From contig DASUKA010000156.1 of the NCBI GenBank assembly GCA_036278935.1, forward strand, positions 1 to 44,873: 44,873 nt of DNA. Reading direction: 5' to 3'. A program made the translations under genes and the position numbers. Source of the DNA: DASSNR01 sp036278935 (GTDB lineage Bacteria > Gemmatimonadota > Gemmatimonadetes > Gemmatimonadales > Gemmatimonadaceae). Of the stretch, positions 1 through 8,425 are shown piece by piece. The number at the start of each line of letters is the position of its first letter. The first letter of the stretch is position 1. Under the pieces are notes generated by a model. That model was not told the DNA's origin. It searched no databases and was given only the letters and a program-made list of their open reading frames with translations.

Positions 1-354
1 GCCGAAGTCCGCGACGAGACGTGCCACGAGCCCTTCGATGGAGAAGTCGCCCACGTCCTTGTACCGCTTGCTCGCGCGCAGCTCCTCCGGGGCATCGGAG
101 AGTGTGTCGAACGCGGCGTCGAGCGAGTAGATGCGCTCGAACTCGAGCATCCCGCCATCCGGCATGCGGCGCGACTCATCGAGCTTTCCCCGCTCCAGCA
201 GGTTGCGGAAGATGGTGAGCGCCGGCGGCCAAGTGGCGACGACGATCGACGCGCCTGACTCCGCGAGCGCCTTCGCGATGGCAAAGCCGTAGCCCGCATC
301 ATCAGCTACGCCGGCGACGAGCGCCCGGCGACCGGAGAGATCGATGGAGAGCAT
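1..354 (-). CDS. fabI: Enoyl-[acyl-carrier-protein] reductase, plant-like type, C-terminus cut by window edge
   Basis: Translating the minus strand from the ATG at 354 gives an unbroken 118-codon frame to the window edge. The start reads MLSIDLSGRRALVAGVADD, an SDR/Rossmann nucleotide-binding opening with the spacing of FabI. Further on, the segment LRASKRYKDVGDFSIEGLV is typical of the plant-like enoyl-ACP reductases, which carry an insert before the catalytic part. The enzyme would reduce trans-2-enoyl-ACP with NAD(P)H in the last step of type II fatty acid elongation. The catalytic Tyr-Lys region lies outside the window, so the active site cannot be checked. No strong Shine-Dalgarno sequence precedes the start. 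Confidence 0.8.
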   Translation of the reverse strand, partial: MLSIDLSGRRALVAGVADDAGYGFAIAKALAESGASIVVATWPPALTIFRNLLERGKLDESRRMPDGGMLEFERIYSLDAAFDTLSDAPEELRASKRYKDVGDFSIEGLVARLVADFG

Positions 355-384
355 ATCGTTAGAAAGAAGAGAGGGAGTGAGTCA

Positions 385-423
385 GGAACGACAGGGGGTA
401 AGGGAATAGGGTGTCGGGTAGGC
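385..423. repeat. Degenerate GGGTGT-type intergenic repeat, copy 1
   Basis: The stretch from GGAACGACAGG to GTGTCGGGTAGG is nearly the same as 12444-12488 upstream of treS. Both are built from short GGGTGT/GGGAAT/GGGTAG units. It lies between fabI and the first decarboxylase. Confidence 0.5.
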
Positions 424-454
424 GGGGGCAATGCTCCGCTCGCCGTGGCCGGCC

Positions 455-485
455 CATAACCCACAACTCACAACTCATAACTCTC
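455..485. repeat. AACTCACA-type octamer repeat overlapping a stop codon
   Basis: Four tandem degenerate octamers (AACCCACA, AACTCACA, AACTCATA, then AACTC) run into the 3' end of the decarboxylase gene. The TGA stop of that minus-strand gene (475-477) lies within the repeat. The same unit fills 5513-5649. Confidence 0.6.
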
Positions 486-1926
486 CCGCTTCCACCACCG
501 CCCTCACCACGCCCTCGATGTCCGCTTCCGCCGTGCGGAAGCCGAGGACACAGATACGGAGGGAGAAGGCGCCACGCAGTCGCGTGGAGGAGATGAAGTA
601 GCGTCCACCGGCGTTCACCGCGCTGTTGATCCGTTCGTTGAGGGCGTCGAGCTCGGCCGCATCATCGAGCCCGTGCGGGTGCACCCGAAAGCAGAGCACG
701 CCGAGCTGTGCGGGGGCCAGAATTTCCAGCGTCTCCTCCTTGTGCACCAGTTGCTCGGCGTATGTCGCGAGATCCATGGCGTGATCCATGGCGGCCGAGA
801 GCGCGGTGGTGCCGAAGTAGTTCACGACAAGCCACACCTTGAGCGCACGCGAGGAGCGGGTGAGCTGCTCGCCGTAGTCCGCGAAGTTCACCTCCTCGCC
901 GCGCACTTCCACGTCCTTCAGATAATCCGGGAAGATCTGGAACGCCGACTTGAGCCGGGCCGGCTCGCGCGCCATGAGACAGCCGCACTCGAAGGGGACG
1001 TAGAGCCACTTGTGCGGGTCCATGGTCACGGAGTCCGCGCGCTCGATACCGGTGAGCAATTGCGCGCCGCGCGCGGTGAGCACGGAGAAGCCGCCGTACG
1101 CCGCATCCACGTGCATCCAGACGCCGGTCCGATCCCTGAGGTCGGCCATGGCCGGCATGGGGTCCACCGCGCCTGTGTTCGTTGCTCCGGCGTTGGCGAC
1201 GATCATCATCGGCAGCAGGCCCTCGGCCCTATCGCGCTCGATCGCCTGTTCGAGCAGATCCATGCGCAACCGGAACGCCTCATCCGTGGGGATCATGCGC
1301 ACGTGCGCGCGTGGAATGCCGGCCATCCACGCGGCGCGCACCATCGACGAATGGGTCTGATCCGACAGGTAGACGGTGAGGCGGGGAATGCGCGTAGCAT
1401 CATCGCCCACGAGCGTATGCCGCGCGGCGATCATGGCCGTGAGGTTGGCGGCGGAGCCTCCGGAGGTGAGGAGCCCGCGCGTTCCCGCCGGCATGCCGAG
1501 CCATTGCCGAAACCACTCGAGCACCACAAGTTCGACCTCGTTCGGCCCCGACGCCACGGACCACACGCCCGCAAAAAAGTTGTACCCGGTCGCGAGCCAG
1601 TCGCCGAGGATGGCGGGGAAGGTCGGACAACTCGGGACATACGCGACAAAGCCGGGATGCGGCTCACGCGCGGCATATGGGAAGACGCGCTCACGCAGCG
1701 TGGCGATGAGCGCCGAGAAGTCGGTGGGCTCCGCCGGGGGCGGCGAGGCGATCAGCCGGTCGGCATCCGTACGCGAGAGCGTGGCAACGGCGGGTTGGTC
1801 ACGGAGCGTCGCCAGATGCTCGACCACGACATCGAGAACCTGGTTGCCGAGGCGGCACATGGTGTCGCGGTCCAGGTCGAGTGGGGATCGGGGGGGAAGT
1901 GACACGGGCGAGTGTCCAGCGTTCAT
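475..1926 (-). CDS. Group II PLP-dependent amino acid decarboxylase (aromatic-L-amino-acid decarboxylase type)
   Basis: The protein has the layout of aromatic amino acid / tyrosine decarboxylases: an N-terminal swapping segment (HPGFVAYVPSCPTFPAILGD), the LTSGGSAANLTA phosphate-binding region, the Asp of HVDAAYGGF that holds the pyridine nitrogen, and the Schiff-base lysine in TMDPHKWLYVPFECG. It would release CO2 from an amino acid to give an amine in the cytosol. The substrate cannot be read from sequence. I place the start at ATG 1926. A GTG at 1956 in the same frame would add ten residues, and neither start has a clear ribosome binding site. The stop codon falls within an octamer repeat. 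The gene is divergent from the cytochrome at 2043. Confidence 0.88.
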   Translation of the reverse strand: MNAGHSPVSLPPRSPLDLDRDTMCRLGNQVLDVVVEHLATLRDQPAVATLSRTDADRLIASPPPAEPTDFSALIATLRERVFPYAAREPHPGFVAYVPSCPTFPAILGDWLATGYNFFAGVWSVASGPNEVELVVLEWFRQWLGMPAGTRGLLTSGGSAANLTAMIAARHTLVGDDATRIPRLTVYLSDQTHSSMVRAAWMAGIPRAHVRMIPTDEAFRLRMDLLEQAIERDRAEGLLPMMIVANAGATNTGAVDPMPAMADLRDRTGVWMHVDAAYGGFSVLTARGAQLLTGIERADSVTMDPHKWLYVPFECGCLMAREPARLKSAFQIFPDYLKDVEVRGEEVNFADYGEQLTRSSRALKVWLVVNYFGTTALSAAMDHAMDLATYAEQLVHKEETLEILAPAQLGVLCFRVHPHGLDDAAELDALNERINSAVNAGGRYFISSTRLRGAFSLRICVLGFRTAEADIEGVVRAVVEAGEL

Positions 1927-2042
1927 AATGGGTTCGGGCGTGGAGTTTGCAACCACCCGCTACGCACTGCGGGAAGATTGCACGAAATCTTCAGATGGAA
2001 CGGGCGTCGCTCAATGGCGCGGCGCATAGCTGGGGGGAATCA

Positions 2043-2624
2043 ATGAGAACGATGTTCGCGAGCAGTGCATATCGGATGGTTGTCATGGCACTCGCTGTCG
2101 CCGTACCCATGACGCTCATAGCCTGTGGCGGGAGCAAGGAGAACGGGACGCTCGGCCAGAGCGGTGCCGCGGCCGTGCCCGCCGGTACCACGACCGCTGC
2201 GCCGGAGTCCGGGGCGATCGCGCCGGCCGGGAGTACCGCGGCTGGAAGTACGGCGGCCGGGACCACAGCGACTGCCGCGCCCGGCGCGGGTGGAAACGCC
2301 AGCGCGAGCGCCATCACCAAGCAGATGGTCGCGGAAGGAGACAGCATCTTCCACGGTCAGCTGGCCGGCGGAACCTGCCAGACATGTCATGGTGCCAACG
2401 CCAAGGGAACGCAACTCGCGCCGAACCTGACCGACAACAAGTGGATCAGTGGCGACGGAAGCTATCAGTTTATTATCAACACCGATACCCACGGCGTGCC
2501 GAATCCCTCGCCGCCGTACGTCGCGCCGATGCCGCCGATGGGTGGCGCCACGCTCACCACAGCGCAGATCCGCGCGGTGGCCGCGTACGTCTACTCGCTG
2601 AGCCATCCGAACATCGGGAAGTAA
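2043..2624 (+). CDS. Lipoprotein c-type cytochrome (mono-haem)
   Basis: The protein has 193 residues. It begins with a lipoprotein signal peptide ending in LIAC (lipid-attached Cys at residue 28), followed by a long Ala/Gly/Thr-rich tether (about residues 40-90). A single cytochrome c domain comes last, with the haem motif CQTCH at residues 113-117. Met164 and Met167 (APMPPMGG) are candidate sixth ligands. The domain matches small class I cytochromes that carry electrons on the outer face of the membrane. ATG 2043 is chosen because GGGGGA sits just upstream and the signal peptide starts here. Upstream in-frame codons give no plausible export signal. The partner oxidoreductase is not nearby. 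Confidence 0.85.
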   Translation: MRTMFASSAYRMVVMALAVAVPMTLIACGGSKENGTLGQSGAAAVPAGTTTAAPESGAIAPAGSTAAGSTAAGTTATAAPGAGGNASASAITKQMVAEGDSIFHGQLAGGTCQTCHGANAKGTQLAPNLTDNKWISGDGSYQFIINTDTHGVPNPSPPYVAPMPPMGGATLTTAQIRAVAAYVYSLSHPNIGK

Positions 2625-2706
2625 CGAGCGCCGCGCGCGGCCACCGATCTCCATCGCGCCGCGGCGCTATTGATCGGCTGTGCGTGGCGCCGTAAGCTTG
2701 CCACGC

Positions 2707-3867
2707 ATGGGCTCGATCGTCCCGGTCCCATCCAGCGCGCGGCCCGCGCGAATGCCGGCCACGCGCGAGCTGTCGTTCGCGCGTGGCTTGTGGCGACTCG
2801 CTGCCGCCGACGCATCGAGCGGGAATCGCGTCGCGCTCCTGCGTGACGGGCCGAAGACGTTCGATGCGATGATCGCCGAGATCGAAGGAGCCAGCGAGAC
2901 GGTCGCCCTCGAGAGCTACATCTTGAGCGATGACCAGGTAGGGCAGCGGTTCGCGGACGCGCTCTGTGCGGCAGCCGCGCGCAGCGTGCGCGTGCGACTG
3001 CTCACCGACTGGATCGGGTGTCGCAGCGCCTCGCGCGCGTTCTTTCGCCGGTTGCGCGACGCGAAGGTCGACGTGCGCATCTTCAGTCCACCTGGCTTTC
3101 GCGCATGGCTCGGCCTGCTTCCGCGTGACCACCGAAAGCTGCTCGCCGTAGACAACCGGGTGGGGATCACCGGCGGCATCGGCCTCAGCGAGACGTGGTC
3201 GGGGCTGGGCGGACACCGCGGTCGTCGCGCGCGCTGGCGCGATACGGCGGTGCGGATCGAGGGCGCGGCGGCCGGCGACATGATGCAGGCCTTCGAGGTC
3301 ATGTGGCGCCGCGCGGACGGCACGGAGCGCCGCGGTTCGGAGCGGCTGCTCGTCCGCCGTGCGCGTGGCGCCGGGATCAGCCCGCAGACGGCCGAGGGTG
3401 CGGTGGTCGGCATCATCGAGGGCGAGCCGTGGCGGCTCCGCGTCTCGCGGGCGCTGCAGATTCAATCCGTGTCCGCCGAACAGACCATCTGGATCGCCAG
3501 CGCGTATTTCGTCCCGTCGTCCGCCGAGATGGAGGCGCTGGCCGGAGCGGCGCGCGACGGCGTGGATGTGCGCGTGCTCGTGCCGAGCAAGTACGACCAC
3601 CCCTGGGTGCGACGGCTCACCCGGCGCGCCTACCGGCGATTGCTCCGGAACGGCGTGCGCATCTTTGAGTGGCAGGGCGCCATGATGCACGCCAAGACCA
3701 GCGTGGTGGATGGACACTGGGTGCGCGTCGGCTCCACCGACTTCAATCCGCTCGGGATCGCGATCAACTACGAGCTCGACGCGGTGATCGAGGATGTCTC
3801 ACTCGGGCGCGACGCCGAGGAGATGTTCGAGGCGGACCTGGAGATGTCGAAGGAGATCCGGTCGTAG
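2707..3867 (+). CDS. Phospholipase D-family enzyme, cardiolipin synthase-like
   Basis: Two HxKxxxxD motifs are present: DHRKLLAVDN (H142, K144, D149 counted from ATG 2707) and MMHAKTSVVDG (H328, K330, D335). Each is followed by the usual Gly/Ser-rich strand (GITGGIGLSE; GSTDFNPLGI). Paired HKD motifs are diagnostic of phospholipase D / cardiolipin synthase enzymes, which move phosphatidyl groups between alcohols through a phospho-histidine. There is no clear N-terminal membrane hairpin as in long bacterial Cls, so it resembles the shorter soluble ClsB-like group. A GTG at 2680 would add nine residues. Neither start has a clear Shine-Dalgarno sequence. Confidence 0.85.
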   Translation: MGSIVPVPSSARPARMPATRELSFARGLWRLAAADASSGNRVALLRDGPKTFDAMIAEIEGASETVALESYILSDDQVGQRFADALCAAAARSVRVRLLTDWIGCRSASRAFFRRLRDAKVDVRIFSPPGFRAWLGLLPRDHRKLLAVDNRVGITGGIGLSETWSGLGGHRGRRARWRDTAVRIEGAAAGDMMQAFEVMWRRADGTERRGSERLLVRRARGAGISPQTAEGAVVGIIEGEPWRLRVSRALQIQSVSAEQTIWIASAYFVPSSAEMEALAGAARDGVDVRVLVPSKYDHPWVRRLTRRAYRRLLRNGVRIFEWQGAMMHAKTSVVDGHWVRVGSTDFNPLGIAINYELDAVIEDVSLGRDAEEMFEADLEMSKEIRS

Positions 3868-3903
3868 GCGCGCCGTCATCCGCAGACGGACGCGGCAGGT
3901 GCG

Positions 3904-4434
3904 CTATGCCTGCGCGGCTCCCGGCCAGCGCGGCTGGGCGATGCCATCCACCACCTCGTAGAAGCCGAGGTCCTGGCCCGTCCGCAACTTGGTGATATAC
4001 ATGATCTGTCCCGTATGCATGGAGAAGTGTTCCACCACGTGGTAGATCGCCTCGAGAACAGTCACGTCGTCTCCCTGAATGGTGCGGCGTTCGAGGAGCT
4101 GCTCGGGCGTGACGGTCGCCAGCACGCGGTCGGTCTCCTCGATCGTCGCCGTGAGCCTGGCCAGCAGCTCGCGCGCTGGAAGCGGCGTCCGCTCGTCGAA
4201 CTCGTGCTGCCGATTCCGCTGGTCCGGCGCCCCGCCCACCCCGCTCACGATCCACTGCCGCACGTTCCCCGAGAGATGCAGCATCAGATTGCCGATGCTG
4301 TTGGCGGCAGGGTTGGGACGCCACCAGATATCAGCGTCCGTCAGGCGGCTGACGCAGCTCGCGATCCTGGGCAGGAAGTCGCGCAGCAGATACTCGCGGG
4401 ACTGCTCGACAAAGATGTGGCCGACATCGGTCAT
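3904..4434 (-). CDS. DinB/DUF1572-family protein
   Basis: This 176-residue, all-helical protein has conserved histidines at the expected places for a DinB-type four-helix bundle: NLMLHLSGNVRQW, AIYHVVEHFSMHTGQI. The triad would bind a divalent metal. Family members include thiol-dependent S-transferases (bacillithiol or mycothiol) and many proteins of unknown role, and the substrate here is unknown. It ends 36 bp from the end of the phospholipase D gene, in convergent orientation. Confidence 0.8.
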   Translation of the reverse strand: MTDVGHIFVEQSREYLLRDFLPRIASCVSRLTDADIWWRPNPAANSIGNLMLHLSGNVRQWIVSGVGGAPDQRNRQHEFDERTPLPARELLARLTATIEETDRVLATVTPEQLLERRTIQGDDVTVLEAIYHVVEHFSMHTGQIMYITKLRTGQDLGFYEVVDGIAQPRWPGAAQA

Positions 4435-4521
4435 GGCACTTCGCTCGTATGGGGGTAAGGAATCCGGCCCGGCGCCGCACGGCCGCGAATACCGGGAAGA
4501 TAGACCGGCCGCGAATACCGT

Positions 4522-5505
4522 TCAACACGCCACGCGCGCATACACCTCGAGCCACGGCGCCCATCGCGCGCGCAGCGGTCCGACACATCCCGTGCGGCGG
4601 AGCACGACCTTGAGCGCGCGTTCCTCCACGGCCGCCCATGGTCGCGTCCACTCATCCGCAATGGGCACGAGGGTGTCGCCGATCACGCGCTGGATGCGGA
4701 ACCCGGCGTGTTCCAGGAGCGCGGTGAGCGAGCGAACGGTGAAGCCGTGCCGGTATGGGAAGGACAGCAGGTTGTTGTGCGCGAGGAGCGCTCGCGCGGC
4801 CCAGGCGAGCCCGGTGGAGAGCCACGGCCTGATGGCGAGGTAGAACGCCCCATTCGGCACGCGCACGGCCAGGACGCCGCGTGCGCCGAGGAGTGCACGT
4901 GCCGCCGCGGCGGCCTGGCGTGGATCGGGAAGTTGCTCGAAGCAATTCCAGATGGCGACTGCGTCATAGCGACGCGCCTGGTCCAGGGAGGGGAGGTCAC
5001 CGCGCATCACGTTGAAGCCGTGCGCGCGCGCGAAGGCCGTGGCGTGCTCGTTGATGTCCAGCCCCTCGAAGCGCCACCCCTGCTCCGCGGCGGCCGCCAG
5101 GAAAGCCCCCGCGTAGCTGCCGACTTCCAGTCCGGTGCCGCGGCCGCCACACGCAACCGTCAGCCGCTCTGCCTGTGCGCGATACGAGGCGCGCTGCGTC
5201 TCGTACAGCGACTCGAGCACGCCCGCGCGCGGCGCCTCCGCGGCGTAGAGCGCCTGGAGCTGGTACGCACGCGGGCGGGGGTGTCGGAACACGAGCCCGC
5301 AGTCGGCGCACTGCATGAGTCGGAGGGGTGGACGCTGCGAGAAGGCGACGCGATCGGCCAGGTGCTCGGGCGGCGTATCCGGACGGAGCCGCCGCGTGTG
5401 GAAGGCCCAGAGGAGCTCGACCTCACGCCGCAGATCGTCGGGGCCCGCCACTTCGCGCACGCGGCCACTCGAGCAGGCGGGACAGTGGGGACAGGGGGGA
5501 AGCAC
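4522..5505 (-). CDS. Class I SAM-dependent methyltransferase with N-terminal zinc ribbon
   Basis: A four-cysteine ribbon (CPHCPAC near the start, then MQCADCGLVFRHPRP) precedes a Rossmann methyltransferase domain. The SAM-binding glycine loop is GLEVGSYAGAFL, the acidic ribose ligand is in EGLDINEHA, and motif IV is AIWNCFEQLPDP. This layout is common in methyltransferases of polysaccharide and secondary metabolite clusters. No substrate is indicated. The frame stays open upstream to 5586, but those codons run into the octamer repeat (giving TTHNSELTTHT). I therefore take GTG 5505 (VLPPCPHCPAC), which gives 327 residues. Confidence 0.8.
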   Translation of the reverse strand: MLPPCPHCPACSSGRVREVAGPDDLRREVELLWAFHTRRLRPDTPPEHLADRVAFSQRPPLRLMQCADCGLVFRHPRPRAYQLQALYAAEAPRAGVLESLYETQRASYRAQAERLTVACGGRGTGLEVGSYAGAFLAAAAEQGWRFEGLDINEHATAFARAHGFNVMRGDLPSLDQARRYDAVAIWNCFEQLPDPRQAAAAARALLGARGVLAVRVPNGAFYLAIRPWLSTGLAWAARALLAHNNLLSFPYRHGFTVRSLTALLEHAGFRIQRVIGDTLVPIADEWTRPWAAVEERALKVVLRRTGCVGPLRARWAPWLEVYARVAC

Positions 5506-5512
5506 AAGGGCT

Positions 5513-5649
5513 GGGGTGTGAGTTGTGAGTTCTGAGTTGTGGGTTGTGGGTTGTGGGTTCTGAGCGCCGAGCTCCCGACGGCCCATGACTCGTAACTCAG
5601 CACCCGTGACTCGTAACTCAGGACCCAGAACTCACAACTCATAACTCAT
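5513..5649. repeat. Inverted block of degenerate octamers (GAGTTGTG / AACTCATA)
   Basis: The left half (about 5515-5563) is a tandem run of GAGTTGTG, GAGTTCT and GGGTTGTG units. The right half (about 5584-5649) is the reverse complement kind, AACTCACA, AACTCATA and GACTCGTA. Together they can fold into a long imperfect hairpin between the methyltransferase and the 2H gene. Units of the same kind occur at 455-485. Confidence 0.75.
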
Positions 5650-5689
5650 GCCCCACCCCTCCGTGCCGGAGCGTGTATCTTGGTATGGA

Positions 5690-6217
5690 ATGAAGACGGG
5701 CTACTTTATCGTCGTCGAGCTTGCCGGGCCGGTGCTCCAAGAGGTGAGTGCCATCCAGCGGATGTGCGACCCCAAACTCGCGAATGGAACGACGCCGCAC
5801 ATCACGCTCGTCGGTTCATCCGGCGTCGGGCCGATCCCAGCGGACACGCCGGTGACGCAGATCGACGAGCGGATTGCGCCGATCACCTCCGCCACACCGC
5901 CCATCGTCGTGCGGTTCGGAGCGCCCGTGCGCTTCATGCAGACGGAGATCGTCGTCCTCCCGCTGGATCCGCACGGTGCGTTGCGCACACTGCACGAACG
6001 AATCGCCACGAGCGGGCTCACCTTCGAGCGGGCTCGCTTCCCGTTCTCGCCGCATTGCACCCTGAGCTTCTTCCGGACCATCACGCCGGCCATGCAGCAG
6101 CGACTCCTGAGCATCCGGATCAACGCGCCGCTGACGATCGCGCACCTGCAGGTCTACCAGACCCTCGACCCGCAACCCTCACGCAAAGTGCTGGAGCTGG
6201 AGTTGGAAGGGGGGTGA
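5690..6217 (+). CDS. 2'-5' RNA ligase family (2H phosphoesterase) protein
   Basis: Two HxT motifs mark the two halves of the 2H fold: PHITLVGSSGVG and SPHCTLSFFRT. They are about 80 residues apart, as in LigT/ThpR-like proteins. Such proteins hydrolyse or ligate 2',3'-cyclic or 2',5'-linked phosphates on RNA or nucleotides. The true substrate here is unknown. ATG 5690 (MKTGYFIVVEL) is preferred because homologous domains begin directly with this strand. An ATG at 5648 in the same frame lies inside the octamer repeat block and would add 14 residues of repeat-derived sequence. Confidence 0.8.
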   Translation: MKTGYFIVVELAGPVLQEVSAIQRMCDPKLANGTTPHITLVGSSGVGPIPADTPVTQIDERIAPITSATPPIVVRFGAPVRFMQTEIVVLPLDPHGALRTLHERIATSGLTFERARFPFSPHCTLSFFRTITPAMQQRLLSIRINAPLTIAHLQVYQTLDPQPSRKVLELELEGG

Positions 6218-6232
6218 GTTGTGGGTGGTGAG

Positions 6233-6255
6233 ACGGCCCTCGGGAGAGGGGCCGT
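6233..6255 (+). terminator. GC-rich hairpin after the 2H gene
   Basis: ACGGCCCTC pairs with GAGGGGCCGT around a short loop, 16 bp past the stop codon. No T-run follows, so termination is only a guess. Confidence 0.3.
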
Positions 6256-6370
6256 GCTCGTCCGAGCCGTTTCTGACCGACTGACCAACTGACTCGCTGA
6301 CCCGCTCCTCTCTCGCCTCTCGTGTTCACCACCTGCCTCTTCTGCCACGCCTCGCTCGGCACCAACGCGA

Positions 6371-6850
6371 TGGTCGAGCACTTTCCCGTCGGCCGGCGCG
6401 GTGGTGGTGCTCGGGGCACTCTACTGGGGCGGTGCGGCCGTGGGACTCCTTACCGGTGGCGGAGCGGCGCTGGCCAACATCGCGTTCCAGGGCGTCACGT
6501 ACTACCGGCTTCGCCGCAGCGCCGTCCGTGTTCCTGTGGACGGCGGGGAGCCGCTGGGCCTGACGGTGCTGGATCTGCGCCACGCGAGGCTCGTGCCCGG
6601 GACAGCGCTGCTTGGCTGGAGGCTCGAGCTGGTACACCACGGAGTTGGAGGGCGCTGGCGACCTCCCTCGGTCTGGAGCATGGCGCCCAGAACGCAGCCC
6701 ACCACCGAGCTGACGGGGCGGCCGCGATGCGCTCGTCAACTTCCCTGCCTCGGTGCGTCTGGCGCTCGAGATGGCGGCGCATGAGGAGATCGAGCGCAAG
6801 GCGTTGGAAGGGGAGCTCGCGCAACTCGAGCAGGCGTGGCGCGGCGCCCG
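6371..6850 (+). pseudogene. Decayed conserved-hypothetical gene
   Basis: Two good protein-like segments lie in different frames. The first (from about 6383) reads GALYWGGAAVGLLTGGGA, a membrane-like start followed by a beta-rich part ending LLGWRLELVHH. The second (about 6724-6850) reads ALVNFPASVRLALEMAAHEE and continues as a charged helix ending QLEQAWRGA. Joining them needs a frameshift near 6640, and a TGA at 6711 stops the second frame. The helix then breaks off before the decarboxylase start. I do not know the family. Sequencing error could explain the shift but not both lesions and the truncation. Confidence 0.4.
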
Positions 6851-6894
6851 CCCGCTATCTTTCGGCGCCGTTCATCCAGAACCAACGATCATCA

Positions 6895-8352
6895 GTGACC
6901 ACTTCGATCTTCGATGCGCTCGAGCAGGATATGGGGCGCGATGCCGCCCTCCCCTTCGTCGAGCTCGTCGCAAGCTATCTCGCCGGCACCCGCGACGGAG
7001 CCGGACCCGTCTCGAGCGCGCGCTCCCCGGGCGAGCTCGCCGAGCGCTTTCACGAACCGCTCCCACTCCAGGGCCAGCCGCTCCGCGACGTGGCCGAGCG
7101 CGTGGAGCGCGACATCCTGAGCGATATCAACCGCCTCACGCACCCCATGTATATGGGACACCAGGTGTCGCCGCCGCTGCCGGCGGCCATCTGGATGGAG
7201 TCGCTTACCGGCGCAATGAACCAGTCCGTGGCGGTGAGCGAGATGTCACCCACGGGCACCGCCGTGGAAGCCCAGCTCATCCAGTGGATGACCGCGCTGG
7301 CCGGCTTCGCGGCCGGAAGCGGTGGCACGCTCACCTCGGGCGGCACCGAAGCGACCTTCACCGCGCTGCTCGCCGCCCGCGCCGCCGCCATGCCGCACGC
7401 ATGGGAAGACGGCGTGGGGAGCGATGCGCCCGTGGTCCTGTGCGGCGAGCACGCGCACTACGCGGTCACGCGAGCCGTCGCCCAGCTCGGGCTCGGGCTC
7501 CGCCGCGCCATCCGGATCCCCTCGTGCGACGGCCACATGGACGTCTCCGCCCTTGTCGCCAGGCTCGATGAGCTGCACCACGCGGGCACTCGCGTGATGG
7601 CCGTCGTGGCCACGGCGGGCTCCACGGCGACGGGCTCCTTCGATGATCTCGACGCGATCGGCGCCGTGTGCGAATCCCGCGGCATCTGGTTTCATGTCGA
7701 CGGCGCGCACGGCGCCTCCGCGCTCCTCTCCAGCCGGCATCGTCACCGGATGCGCGGCGTGGAGCGCGCCCGCTCGCTCGCCTGGGATCCGCACAAGATG
7801 ATGCTCATGCCCATCGCCACCGGCATGTTGCTCGTGCGCGATGAGCGCGATCTCGAGCGCGCGTTCGTTCAGCATGCGCCCTATCTCTTCCACGCGGATG
7901 GCGGAGCGCGCACGGTGGACCAGGGGGTGCGCAGCTTTCTCTGCTCCCGCCGCGTGGATGCCTTCAAGGTGTGGGTGGCACTCCAGCGCTACGGCGCGCA
8001 GGGGATGGCCGAGCTCTACGACTACCTGTGCGCGCTGGCCGACACACTGTACGAGGAGATCGCCACTCGTGGGGACTTCGAGGCGATGCACGAGCCGGAA
8101 TCGAACATCCTCTGCTTCCGCTGGGTGGGCGACGGCGCCCGCGACGACGCGGAGCTGGATGCGTTCAACCGTGAGCTTCGGGAGCGCTACAACCGCTCCG
8201 GACGCGGCTGGATCACCACCACCGTGCTTGCGCGCCCCGATGGCGACCGTCGCGTGCTGCGGGTGACGCTCATGAACCCCCGCACGAAGCCCGAGCATCT
8301 GCGCGCCATGCTGGACGGTATCTCGGCGCTGGCGGAGGGAAGCGCGGCGTAG
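6895..8352 (+). CDS. Group II PLP-dependent decarboxylase
   Basis: The protein has 485 residues when started at GTG 6895. The PLP-binding features are LTSGGTEATFTALLAAR, HVDGAHGASALLSSRH with the Asp that binds the cofactor nitrogen, and the lysine of LAWDPHKMMLMP. The N-terminal segment HPMYMGHQVSPPLPAAIWME is typical of the diaminobutyrate/glutamate/tyrosine decarboxylase group. It shares the fold, but not close sequence, with the decarboxylase at 475-1926. Its substrate is unknown. ATG 6931 (MGRDAALPF) is an alternative start with a purine-rich GAGCAGG before it. The open frame continues upstream only through the decayed gene. Confidence 0.87.
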   Translation: MTTSIFDALEQDMGRDAALPFVELVASYLAGTRDGAGPVSSARSPGELAERFHEPLPLQGQPLRDVAERVERDILSDINRLTHPMYMGHQVSPPLPAAIWMESLTGAMNQSVAVSEMSPTGTAVEAQLIQWMTALAGFAAGSGGTLTSGGTEATFTALLAARAAAMPHAWEDGVGSDAPVVLCGEHAHYAVTRAVAQLGLGLRRAIRIPSCDGHMDVSALVARLDELHHAGTRVMAVVATAGSTATGSFDDLDAIGAVCESRGIWFHVDGAHGASALLSSRHRHRMRGVERARSLAWDPHKMMLMPIATGMLLVRDERDLERAFVQHAPYLFHADGGARTVDQGVRSFLCSRRVDAFKVWVALQRYGAQGMAELYDYLCALADTLYEEIATRGDFEAMHEPESNILCFRWVGDGARDDAELDAFNRELRERYNRSGRGWITTTVLARPDGDRRVLRVTLMNPRTKPEHLRAMLDGISALAEGSAA

Positions 8353-8425
8353 CGGGTGCGGCGCGGCTCAGCGCGTGAACCGCGCGGGGGCGGTGGGTCC
8401 CGTCCCCCGCCCCCGCCGCTTTCCT

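Noticed and set aside
673..1902. Long plus-strand frame of 409 codons
   Set aside because: It is antisense to a decarboxylase with clear PLP motifs and has no domain. High GC content produces such frames.
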